From Deltaproteobacteria bacterium (GTDB taxonomy: Bacteria > Desulfobacterota_B > Binatia > UBA9968), in NCBI GenBank assembly GCA_016193385.1, contig JACPSF010000147.1, positions 1 through 7,444 of the forward strand: a stretch of DNA of 7,444 bases. The letters run 5' to 3'. A program made the translations under genes and the position numbers. This document shows, in pieces, positions 1 through 6,479 of this stretch (position 1 is the stretch's first letter; each line of letters opens with the position of its first letter). The notes beneath the pieces were generated by a model. It ran no database searches. It was not told where the DNA came from and saw only the letters and a list, made by a program, of their open reading frames with translations.

Positions 1-227
1 AAGAGGACGCGTTAGGCAAAATTTTAGGCCGAGTCAACGACCAGCTCGCTATGATCAACAACATCCTTTATGCGACCTCCATCGAGGCAACCAAAATTCC
101 CGTTGAGCGGCAGGCAGTCATTCCGGCCGATCTGTTCCATGATCTGGAGTCGACCTACTTCGCCTCGACCCTGAGTCCGGACCTGACACTGAGCTGGGAT
201 TGCCCACCCGGCCTGCCGATCCTCGAG
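1..227 (+). repeat. Recent duplicate tract, copy A (in HK1)
   Basis: This segment aligns without gaps to 6026-6252 in HK3. By eye there are about nine mismatches in 227 bases (about 96% identity). It encodes the end of the HisKA domain and the linker to the ATPase domain. HK2 is strongly diverged over the same stretch. The copy may extend upstream beyond the window. Confidence 0.85.
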
Positions 228-572
228 ACCGACCGGGCGAAGCTAAAGCAGATTCTTCAAAATCTCATCGACAACGCGATCAAGTTTACGGGGAAGGGAA
301 AGATCACCCTCTCGGCGCGGCACGATCCGGAGACGGAGACCGTCCGGCTCCGAGTGGCGGATACGGGCGAAGGAATACCCGCAGATATGATTACTGCGAT
401 TTTTGAGAAGTTTCGCCAGTTGGACAGCTCCGAGACACGGCCCTATGGTGGCGTGGGAATGGGTCTTTACATCGTCAAGAAGTTTACCGAGATGCTCGGG
501 GGAAAGATCGAGGTCGAGAGTGAAGTTGGAAAAGGCTCGACATTTACCGTTCGCTTGCCTCTACACCCTTAA
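1..572 (+). CDS. Sensor histidine kinase HK1, C-terminal part (5' end outside window)
   Basis: This is the end of a two-component sensor kinase. The frame is open from base 3 to the TAA at 570-572, and the ATG at 51 is internal, because the upstream codons align with HK3's HisKA tail. The visible part is the last helix of the dimerisation domain followed by a complete HATPase_c domain. The N box (NLIDNAIKF, Asn codon 273-275), the G1 box (DTGEGI, from 360), the F box (FEKFRQ, from 402) and the G2 box (GGVGMGL, from 447) are all intact, so ATP binding should work. The phospho-acceptor histidine and sensor domains lie upstream and cannot be judged. Codons 1-227 are almost identical in DNA to HK3, while the ATP-binding half is only about 88-90% identical to HK2 and to what remains of HK3. 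A decayed receiver domain follows 18 bp after the stop, which suggests a former kinase-regulator pair. Confidence 0.93.
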   Translation, partial: EDALGKILGRVNDQLAMINNILYATSIEATKIPVERQAVIPADLFHDLESTYFASTLSPDLTLSWDCPPGLPILETDRAKLKQILQNLIDNAIKFTGKGKITLSARHDPETETVRLRVADTGEGIPADMITAIFEKFRQLDSSETRPYGGVGMGLYIVKKFTEMLGGKIEVESEVGKGSTFTVRLPLHP

Positions 573-590
573 CACCATTTCCAGGGACTT

Positions 591-712
591 ATGAAGGAAC
601 GGATCCTTTTGTCAGCAGATAATGCCGCAACCATCGAAGTCATGGAGACCGAGCTAGAAATGAGGTCACGGTGACCAGAGACGAACTCGAAGCTGTTGAC
701 AAGGCGACCTGA
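591..712 (+). pseudogene. Decayed response-regulator receiver domain fragment
   Basis: An ATG at 591, preceded by AGGGA at 583-587, opens a frame reading MKERILLSADNAATIEVMET and on to a stop at 672-674. This resembles beta-strand 1 and helix 1 of a CheY-like receiver. In another frame, from 662, the reading EVTVTRDELEAVDKAT continues the receiver pattern (strand 2, helix 2) to a stop at 710-712. The two halves join naturally if a few bases are missing near 660, where a glycine-tyrosine turn usually lies. The acidic pair is damaged (SAD instead of the usual VDD), and nothing after helix 2 remains, so the phosphorylated aspartate is gone. It starts 18 bp after the HK1 stop, as a cognate regulator would. 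The match is by pattern only, and the fragment is short. Confidence 0.6.
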
Positions 713-772
713 CCGCCGCCGAGCCATCCAACCTTTAGCCAACTATAGTGACGGAATTAAATAAATTGACAT

Positions 773-860
773 CAAATCCCCCCTCGCTCTCCTAAATCCT
801 CCTCGATCCCCCTTTACCAAAGGGGGAGAAAGGGGGATTTGAGGGAGGATAGGGGGACTC
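773..860. repeat. G/C-rich imperfect inverted-repeat element (MITE/REP-like)
   Basis: Two nested inverted repeats are seen. The outer arms are CAAATCCCCC (773-782) and GGGGGATTTG (832-841). The inner hairpin is CCCCCTTT (808-815), loop ACC, AAAGGGGG (819-826), a perfect 8-bp stem. The flanking part 842-860 is again G-rich and resembles the reverse complement of 791-804. Short elements of this AAATCCCCC...CCCCCTTT...AAAGGGGG type are familiar dispersed repeats in several environmental bacteria, and this looks like one. No T-run follows either side, so it is not a standard intrinsic terminator. It encodes no protein. Confidence 0.7.
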
Positions 861-879
861 AATCTCTGCATACTGTAAA

Positions 880-892
880 CAAATCATTGATA
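880..892. promoter_or_regulatory. Candidate IHF-binding site
   Basis: The sequence CAAATCATTGATA fits YAANNNNTTGATW, the reverse complement of the E. coli IHF consensus WATCAANNNNTTR, at every defined position. It lies about 55-67 bp before the start point predicted from the adjacent sigma-54-type promoter. That is where IHF commonly bends DNA to bring an enhancer-bound activator to the polymerase. The motif carries limited information and the host's IHF preference is unknown, so its value rests on its position. Confidence 0.4.
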
Positions 893-920
893 AACAATGA
901 GTTATGAAGTCCAAGCGTTC

Positions 921-936
921 TGGCATATGGATTGCT
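921..936 (+). promoter_or_regulatory. Candidate sigma-54 (RpoN) -24/-12 promoter for HK2
   Basis: TGGCATATGGATTGCT matches TGGCAYR-N4-TTGCW at every defined position, with the GG and GC elements at the correct spacing. The base before it is a pyrimidine, as in the extended consensus. It is intergenic, on the coding strand of HK2, and predicts transcription starting near 946-948. A chance full match is rare in a window this size. If it is real, HK2 and the closely following HK3 depend on RpoN and an enhancer-binding activator bound upstream, perhaps in the 770-870 area. No activator gene is visible here. Confidence 0.55.
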
Positions 937-1083
937 CGGACATATCTTTGAAATGGCTCAGAAATAGGGAATGTGGTCATTACTGGGCGGAGCGAGAGAG
1001 GTTAGCCGTCGCCTCCAGACAGATGCTCCTTGGTTTTTCGTCTCGCTTCCTGGGTCGGCGAGACCTCCTTACGCCGCTAATCC

Positions 1084-1087
1084 GGAG
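1084..1087 (+). promoter_or_regulatory. Ribosome binding site GGAG favouring the TTG start of HK2
   Basis: GGAG stands six bases before a TTG codon at 1094-1096. The competing ATG at 971 has a purine run (AGGGA, 966-970) directly abutting it with no spacer. The 41 residues between the two starts are low in recognisable structure, whereas the first membrane helix begins about 12 residues after the TTG. Confidence 0.5.
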
Positions 1088-1093
1088 TCAGCT

Positions 1094-3985
1094 TTGATTC
1101 CATCTTTCTTTTCAAGCATCCGCGCCCGCCTCCTGCTTCTCGTGCTGATTGCTATTCTCCCGGCGCTCGGGCAGAGCCTTTACACAGAGTGGGAACAACG
1201 CCAAGAGGCCACCGCTGAAGCACGGGCAAGGGTGCTGCGGATAGCACGCCGCCTCTCACTGACCGAAAACGCCTTCATTGATGGAGCCCATCATCTCCTT
1301 CTCGGGTTGGCCGAGCTTCCCGAGGTGTACCGCCAAGACTCTAGCGCCTGTAGTGCGCGTTTTTCTCGCCTCCATAAAGAACTCCCGGCTTATACCAGCC
1401 TCATCGCTACAAAGCCAAATGGCGATCTTTTCTGCAGCAGCATTCCCTACGCCGGCCCGCTCAACTTCGCCGACCGCCTGTGGTTTCAGAAAGTCGTTGA
1501 AACCCGTGCTTTCAGCACGGGGGAATATGTCATCGGACGTATTACAGGGAAGCCAGTGCTCCTCATGGCCTATCCGGTCCTGGACAAGGCCGGCCAGGTC
1601 CGGGCCGTGGTCGGCGCCTCGCTCGATCTAGCCTGGTTTAACCGCTTTGGCGCCGATACAGGGTTATCTCCAAAGTCGAACTTTATTGTGTTCGACACAA
1701 CCGGCCTAGTCTTGGGCTACTACCCCGAGCCTGAGAAATGGGCAGGAAAATCCGTCCGCACGACGCCTCTGTACAGGACCATCTCGCCTGACAAAGACGG
1801 AGGAATAGCTGAGATGGCCGGGCCGGACGGGATCTCACGCATTTATGCATCTGCTTCCGTCGGAAAAACGGGGGGAGCCATCGATGCCTATGTGGCTGTG
1901 GGCATCCCCGCAGAAGAGCTCTTCGGCGAGGTGCACTCGGTTTTTACCCGAAACCTGGCGTTGGTACTTACCATCGCACTTGTGGCGTTTGCCGCGACGT
2001 GGTTCACCGGTGAACTCTCCATCAGGCGCCCGGTTAGCCAGGTGGTAAGCGCGGCGAAGGAGCTAGCGGCCGGTAATTTTAAGTACCGCGCTAGCGTCGA
2101 TCGTGTCCAGGGAGAATTAGGCCAACTGGGCCACACCTTTAACGAGATGGCCGAGTCGCTGGAACGGCAAATAGCCGAGCGTGAGCAAGCAAAAGAAAAA
2201 ATCCTTAAGGGCCTGCAGCGCATCGAGGCGCTCCGGGAGATTGACCGTGCAATTACCTCGACTTTGGATCTGCGAGGCGTATTAGCCCTCCTGCTAGAGA
2301 AGATCGATCTTGTTTTACCGTATCCCGTTACCGGCGTCATGTTACGGAACAAGGAGCACGGATGCGTCGAGCCTGTGGCTTGCCGAAACATGGACGAAAA
2401 CGAATGGAAAAAGAGGTTTTTACGAGGACCAACCTTCGCTTTGACCGTACTTGAGACTAAGGCTCCTGTCGTCGTTCGCAATCTCCAGATGGCCCCACAG
2501 ACGCGAGCTCCTTGGTTTTTCCGACAACAAGGCATTGTCTCTTATCTAGGAATCCCGCTGGTCGTCAAGGACGAGGCGATTGGTGTCCTGGCCTTTTATA
2601 CGCGAGAGGAGCACGAATTCACCGACGATGAAGTCGAGTTTCTTTCCGCTTTAGCAAATCAGGCCGCCATAGCTGTCCATAATGCTCAACTCTATGAAGA
2701 AACTCTCCGACGCGGAGCAGAGTTAAAAGAAACTCACGAGCATCTTGTGGCTCTCCATGGTGTCACGGTGGCTGCCAGTCAATCATTGGACCTGGACGCG
2801 GTTCTCCAGGAAATCATCAAACAAATCACCGACATTTTTAAATTTGACGCGACAAGAATCTTCCTCTTCAACAACGACAAGAGCGAGCTCCGTTTGAGAG
2901 CCTCCTATGAACGTGTTCCAGAGTATTTTGACTCGGTAAGGTCAGTTCTTGCGGGGCAGGGAACTGTCGGCCGGGTGGCAGAAACCGGGGAACCTTTAAT
3001 CCTTGACGATATCCAAAGCAGTCCCCTTTACCAGGAAACGAGCCTGACCAAAGTCATGCAGAGAGCCGGGTATCACTTTTTTGCCGCTCTCCCGATCAAG
3101 GCAAAGCTCAGGACTGTTGGGTCGTTGATTTGTATGGGGGAAAATCCCAGAAATCTTAATCCAGGCGAGCATCAGCTACTGATATCTATGACAGGCCAGA
3201 TCGGTATCGCCGTTGAAAACGCCAGCTTGTTCGAAGAGACCCTGGAGCGGGCCAAGGAGTTGCAGCAAAAAACTTTGGAGCTAGAGAAAGCGATCACGGT
3301 CAAAGATGAGTTTTTAAGCGTTATGTCCCACGAGCTGAGAACCCCGCTGAACGTCGTCATGGGCTACGCGGGGATGCTAAAGGACAGAATGTTGGGCGAA
3401 ACCAATCACGAGCAGGAAAGAGCCCTGGAGAAAATCTTAAGCCAAAGCAAGGATCAGCTCGGTATGATCAACAATATCCTCCAGACGACTCAGATCGAGG
3501 CCGGGGCAGAAAAAATTGAAGTCCATGAGATGGCCCTGACCCAGCTCCTGGAGGGTTTGAAATCGGACTATGAACTGTCCCTAAGCAAAGACCTCGGCCT
3601 CATCTGGGACTATCCCCCCGACTTGCCTCCCATGCAAACCGACGGTGGAAAGCTCAAGCAGATCCTGCAAAATCTCATCAATAACGCGATCAAGTTTACG
3701 GAGAAGGGAAAGGTCACTGTCTCGGCGCGGCACGACCCGGAGACGAACAGTGTCCGGCTCCGAGTGGCGGATACGGGCGTAGGAATACCTGCTGATTTGA
3801 TTACCGGCATTTTTGAAAAGTTCCGCCAGGTCGACAGCTCCGAGACGAGGCTCTACGGCGGCGTGGGAATGGGTCTTTACATCGTCAAGAGGTTTACCGA
3901 GATGCTCGGGGGAAAGATCGAGGTCAAGAGTGAAGTCGGAAAAGGCTCGACCTTCACCGTAAGGATTCCGCTTGATTTCGAATAG
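1094..3985 (+). CDS. Membrane sensor histidine kinase HK2 (dCache-HAMP-GAF-GAF-HisKA-HATPase_c)
   Basis: A complete inner-membrane sensor kinase of 963 residues from the preferred TTG start, or 1004 from the in-frame ATG at 971. In the 963-residue numbering it has TM1 about 13-29, a periplasmic double-Cache ligand-binding domain about 34-275 (including the typical stretch WFQKVVETRAFSTGEY), TM2 about 287-306 and HAMP about 309-361. Two cytoplasmic GAF domains follow at about 380-534 and 550-712. HisKA follows with the phospho-acceptor H746 in SHELRTP. HATPase_c about 845-960 has N box Asn864, G1 DTGVGI from 893, F box FEKF and G2 GGVGMGL from 922. All catalytic motifs are intact. It should autophosphorylate in response to a small extracytoplasmic ligand, modulated through GAF domains whose ligand is unknown; no obvious bilin-binding cysteine motif was noticed. 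It carries no receiver domain and has no regulator next to it. The HK3 start lies 20 bp after the stop, which suggests co-transcription. Confidence 0.93.
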   Translation: MIPSFFSSIRARLLLLVLIAILPALGQSLYTEWEQRQEATAEARARVLRIARRLSLTENAFIDGAHHLLLGLAELPEVYRQDSSACSARFSRLHKELPAYTSLIATKPNGDLFCSSIPYAGPLNFADRLWFQKVVETRAFSTGEYVIGRITGKPVLLMAYPVLDKAGQVRAVVGASLDLAWFNRFGADTGLSPKSNFIVFDTTGLVLGYYPEPEKWAGKSVRTTPLYRTISPDKDGGIAEMAGPDGISRIYASASVGKTGGAIDAYVAVGIPAEELFGEVHSVFTRNLALVLTIALVAFAATWFTGELSIRRPVSQVVSAAKELAAGNFKYRASVDRVQGELGQLGHTFNEMAESLERQIAEREQAKEKILKGLQRIEALREIDRAITSTLDLRGVLALLLEKIDLVLPYPVTGVMLRNKEHGCVEPVACRNMDENEWKKRFLRGPTFALTVLETKAPVVVRNLQMAPQTRAPWFFRQQGIVSYLGIPLVVKDEAIGVLAFYTREEHEFTDDEVEFLSALANQAAIAVHNAQLYEETLRRGAELKETHEHLVALHGVTVAASQSLDLDAVLQEIIKQITDIFKFDATRIFLFNNDKSELRLRASYERVPEYFDSVRSVLAGQGTVGRVAETGEPLILDDIQSSPLYQETSLTKVMQRAGYHFFAALPIKAKLRTVGSLICMGENPRNLNPGEHQLLISMTGQIGIAVENASLFEETLERAKELQQKTLELEKAITVKDEFLSVMSHELRTPLNVVMGYAGMLKDRMLGETNHEQERALEKILSQSKDQLGMINNILQTTQIEAGAEKIEVHEMALTQLLEGLKSDYELSLSKDLGLIWDYPPDLPPMQTDGGKLKQILQNLINNAIKFTEKGKVTVSARHDPETNSVRLRVADTGVGIPADLITGIFEKFRQVDSSETRLYGGVGMGLYIVKRFTEMLGGKIEVKSEVGKGSTFTVRIPLDFE
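1503..1521. other. Perfect hairpin within the HK2 Cache coding region
   Basis: CCCGTGCT (1503-1510), loop TTC and AGCACGGG (1514-1521) form an uninterrupted 8-bp stem with a three-base loop. It encodes ordinary Cache-domain residues (TRAFSTG), so it did not obviously arise by insertion. A role as an mRNA structure is possible but unsupported. Confidence 0.45.
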
Positions 3986-6025
3986 ACTGGCGACCTAAAG
4001 CTCATATGTTCAAGCTGCTTCGCTATTTTTCTATATCGAGTTTTATCGCTGTGGTGTTGGTAGCCGCCCTCCTGGGGATGTTCTATCGGTGGATAGCACT
4101 GAACAATCTCATGGAAATGGCTGAGAGTAGAAACATTGCGTTGGCACAAGCATTTGCGAACTCTCTGTGGCCAGAGTTTGCTCCTTTTGTGGAATCCGCG
4201 TCCGGGCTGAGCGGCCATGCGTTGCGGGCCCAGCCTGAAATAACCCGACTCCGCCGATCTGTCCTGGCACAGATGAGGGGTCTCGAGGTAGTCAAAGTCA
4301 AGGTTTATAGCCCCTCAGGACTGACGGTGTTTTCAACTGAGGCAAAACAAATAGGGGAAGACAAAGGCACAAACGCCGGGTTTCTTTCAGCAAGGCAAGG
4401 AAAGGTAGCCAGCGAGCTCACCCACCGGGACACCTTTAGTGCCTTTGAGCAAACCATCGAAGACCGGGATGTTTTTTCGAGCTACATCCCCATACGCCGC
4501 GGTCCCGAGGGCCCTATCGAAGGCGTTTTCGAACTTTACTACGACGTGACCTCGTTCCTGCGCAAGGTGAAGCGCACTCAAATCAGCGTCATTCTCGGAG
4601 TCACGTCTATTTTAGCTGTGCTCTACGGGGCCCTTTACTTTGTGGTCAGACGTGCGGACAGGATCATCAAGCGCCAGGATGTCGAGCTGAGGCAATACCT
4701 TGAGCAAATCGAAAGTGCAAAGGAGACACTCGAGCAGCGAGTCCGGGACCGCACCAAGGACTTATGGGCCATTAACGAGCAACTCCAAGCCGAAGTCAGG
4801 GAACGAGAGCGGACGGAAGAGAAGTTCCGCCAGAATCTGGACCGCATCCGGGCCCTACACGAAATTGACCTGGCTATTACCTCGACTCTGGATCTTCGCG
4901 GTGTCTTGGAGGTCCTGCTGGAAAAAATTGACCTTGTGCTCCCCTATTCCGTAACCACGGTCAGGCTTTTAAATAGAGATAGCGGGAGATTGGAGCCCGT
5001 CGCCTGTCGAAACCTTGACGAGACGGAGTGGCGGGCATCGATTAATGGAGCCGACAACACTCTTTCTAGAGCGGTGCCCGATATCAAGGCTCCCCTTATG
5101 ATCCGCAATGCTCAAACAGACCCGCGGTCGCTGGCCCCTGATTTTCTTCGCCAACATAGTTTGGTCTCCGCGCTGAGGGTTCCCCTGATCGCCAAGGGTG
5201 AGGTCCTGGGGGTCCTCACCTTTTTCACCAAAGAAGAGCATGAATTTAGCGACGACGAGGTCGAGTTTCTTGTCACCCTTGCAGGCCAGACAGCTATCGC
5301 GATTCACAACGCCCAGCTTTATGACAAGATGAGCAGGCTCGCGGGTGAGTTGGCTGCCACAAACCGTCGCCTCGAAACGTCATTAAAAGAGCTCACCAGT
5401 CTCTATACGGCTCTCAGCCCCTTGACCCCGGCAAGCTCTATAAACGAGATCTTTGATGGAATCATTGAAAGGCTCATGGAGTCGACGGGGGCCGATGCGG
5501 CTCTTATACGGCTCCGGGATAAGGCTACTGGATCTTTGACCTGGGTAAGCCAGCGGGGCTTTCCGGATCACTACCTGAGGGCCGTTGATGCCGTGCCGCT
5601 TGGTGGGGCGGCAAATTGGGTCTTCCAGCGGCGCGAACCTCTTATCGCTCCCGATATCGCCGCAGACTCACGTCTTAAGGGAAAGGTTCAGATCCAAGTA
5701 GGCTTACGCTCCTGCGCCTTTCTCCCCCTGCAGATTAAGAATGAGGTTCAGGGAATTCTTCATCTGGCCAGCCGTCAGCTCGGTTACTTCACTGAGGAAC
5801 AAAGGTATCGTCTCATAGCTATTGCTCGCCAAATGGGCATAGCGTTGGAGAACCGGCAACTTTTTGACGAGCTCAAAGCTTCCAACGTTGAGTTGGAGAG
5901 ATCCAACAAGGTGAAAGATGAGTTCCTGAGCGTTATGTCCCATGAGCTCAGAACCCCGTTGAACGTTGTCATGGGCTACACGGCGATGATGAAGGACGGT
6001 ATGCTGGGCAATGTCAACCCGAAGC

Positions 6026-6252
6026 AAGACGACGCGTTGGGCAAAATTCTAGACCGAGTCAACGACCAGCTCGCTATGATCAACAACATCCTTTATGCGA
6101 CCTCCATCGAGGCAACCAAAATTCCCGTTGAGCGGCAGGTGGTCATTCCGGCCGATCTGTTCCATGATCTGGAGTCGACCTACTTCGCCTCGACCCTGAG
6201 TCCGGACCTGACGCTGAGCTGGGATTGCCCACCCGACCTGCCGATCCTGGAG
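6026..6252 (+). repeat. Recent duplicate tract, copy B (in HK3)
   Basis: This is the partner of 1-227, matching at a constant offset of 6025 with about nine mismatches and no gaps. High identity stops at the HK3 deletion scar. Beyond it HK3 and HK1 are only about 89% alike. Confidence 0.85.
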
Positions 6253-6264
6253 CGATTGCCACCA
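6250..6264 (+). other. Deletion/frameshift scar in the HK3 ATPase domain
   Basis: The frame of HK3 is normal up to the Glu codon 6250-6252. Homology to the paralogues resumes at the Ile codon of IFEKF at 6264-6266, one frame over. The 11 bases between replace 171 bases in HK1 (228-398) and the equivalent 171 in HK2. Read in the downstream frame, they give AIAT leading into the F box, so the right flank is probably native and the break lies near 6250-6253. No insertion sequence is present at the joint. Confidence 0.85.
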
Positions 6265-6479
6265 TTTTTGAAAAGTTCCGCCAGGTGGATAGCTCCGAGA
6301 CACGGCTCTACGGCGGCGTGGGGTTGGGTCTTTACATCGTCAAGAGCTTTACCGAGATGCTCGGGGGAAAGATTGAGGTCGAGAGTGAAGTCGGAAAAGG
6401 CTCGACGTTCACCGTCGTATTGCCGCTACGCACAAGCCATTAGCGGAGTCCCCGAAAGTGGTATGCGAGGCGGCAGCCG

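Larger units (their letters stand above)
573..1093. other. Intergenic region between HK1 and HK2
   Basis: No intact gene is seen in these 521 bases. In order they contain a decayed receiver-domain fragment, an unremarkable AT-rich stretch (about 713-772), a G/C-rich inverted-repeat element, and a regulatory-looking stretch with an IHF-type and a sigma-54-type match. The final part (971-1093) could be read as an N-terminal extension of HK2 but looks untranslated. No hairpin followed by a T-run marks a clear terminator for HK1. Confidence 0.7.
4006..6443 (+). pseudogene. Sensor histidine kinase HK3 (two GAF domains), ATPase domain deleted and frameshifted
   Basis: The ATG at 4006 opens a frame whose first 749 residues are normal kinase. 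TM1 spans about 10-30, and a periplasmic sensor of about 160 residues (31-190, probably a single-Cache/PAS-like fold) includes the stretch SELTHRDTFSAFEQ. TM2 spans about 193-214, followed by a coiled-coil-like linker 224-280 without a clear HAMP. GAF1 (about 285-437) is closely related to HK2's GAF1, while GAF2 (about 464-618) is diverged. HisKA carries H646 in SHELRTP. After residue 749 (codon 6250-6252), HK1 and HK2 have 171 bases where HK3 has 11, a net loss of 160 bp. The loss removes the N box and G1 box and shifts the frame. The F and G2 boxes (FEKFRQ, GGVGLGL) survive in the other frame, ending at 6443. The ORF as it stands runs on out of register to a stop at 6610-6612 (868 residues). 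Autokinase activity should be lost, although the phospho-acceptor domain is intact. There is no strong ribosome binding site before the ATG. Confidence 0.85.

Noticed and set aside
664..676. Palindrome GGTCACGGTGACC as a possible operator
   Set aside because: It falls inside the receiver-domain remnant, where the bases read EVTVT as expected for strand 2, so the symmetry is probably incidental.
766..797. TTGACA (766-771) as a sigma-70 -35 box
   Set aside because: No acceptable -10 hexamer lies at 16-18 bp. The nearest AT-rich stretch (TAAAT, 793-797) is too far, and the spacer is part of the repeat element.
808..826. CCCCCTTT/AAAGGGGG hairpin as an intrinsic terminator for HK1
   Set aside because: No T-run follows it on either strand, and it is over 230 bases after the HK1 stop. 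It is better explained as part of the dispersed repeat.
792..980. Minus-strand open frame with PPFSPFGKGG-like residues
   Set aside because: This is the translation of the G/C-rich inverted-repeat element, a common source of false genes.
897..1097. Plus-strand open frame of 66 codons beginning MSYEVQAFWH, before HK2
   Set aside because: No ribosome binding site, no recognisable family, and it overlaps the sigma-54-type motif. It is most likely chance.
1888..2535. Minus-strand open frame of 215 codons opposite HK2
   Set aside because: It is a shadow of the HAMP/GAF1 coding region. Its serine- and arginine-rich composition is typical of antisense reading.
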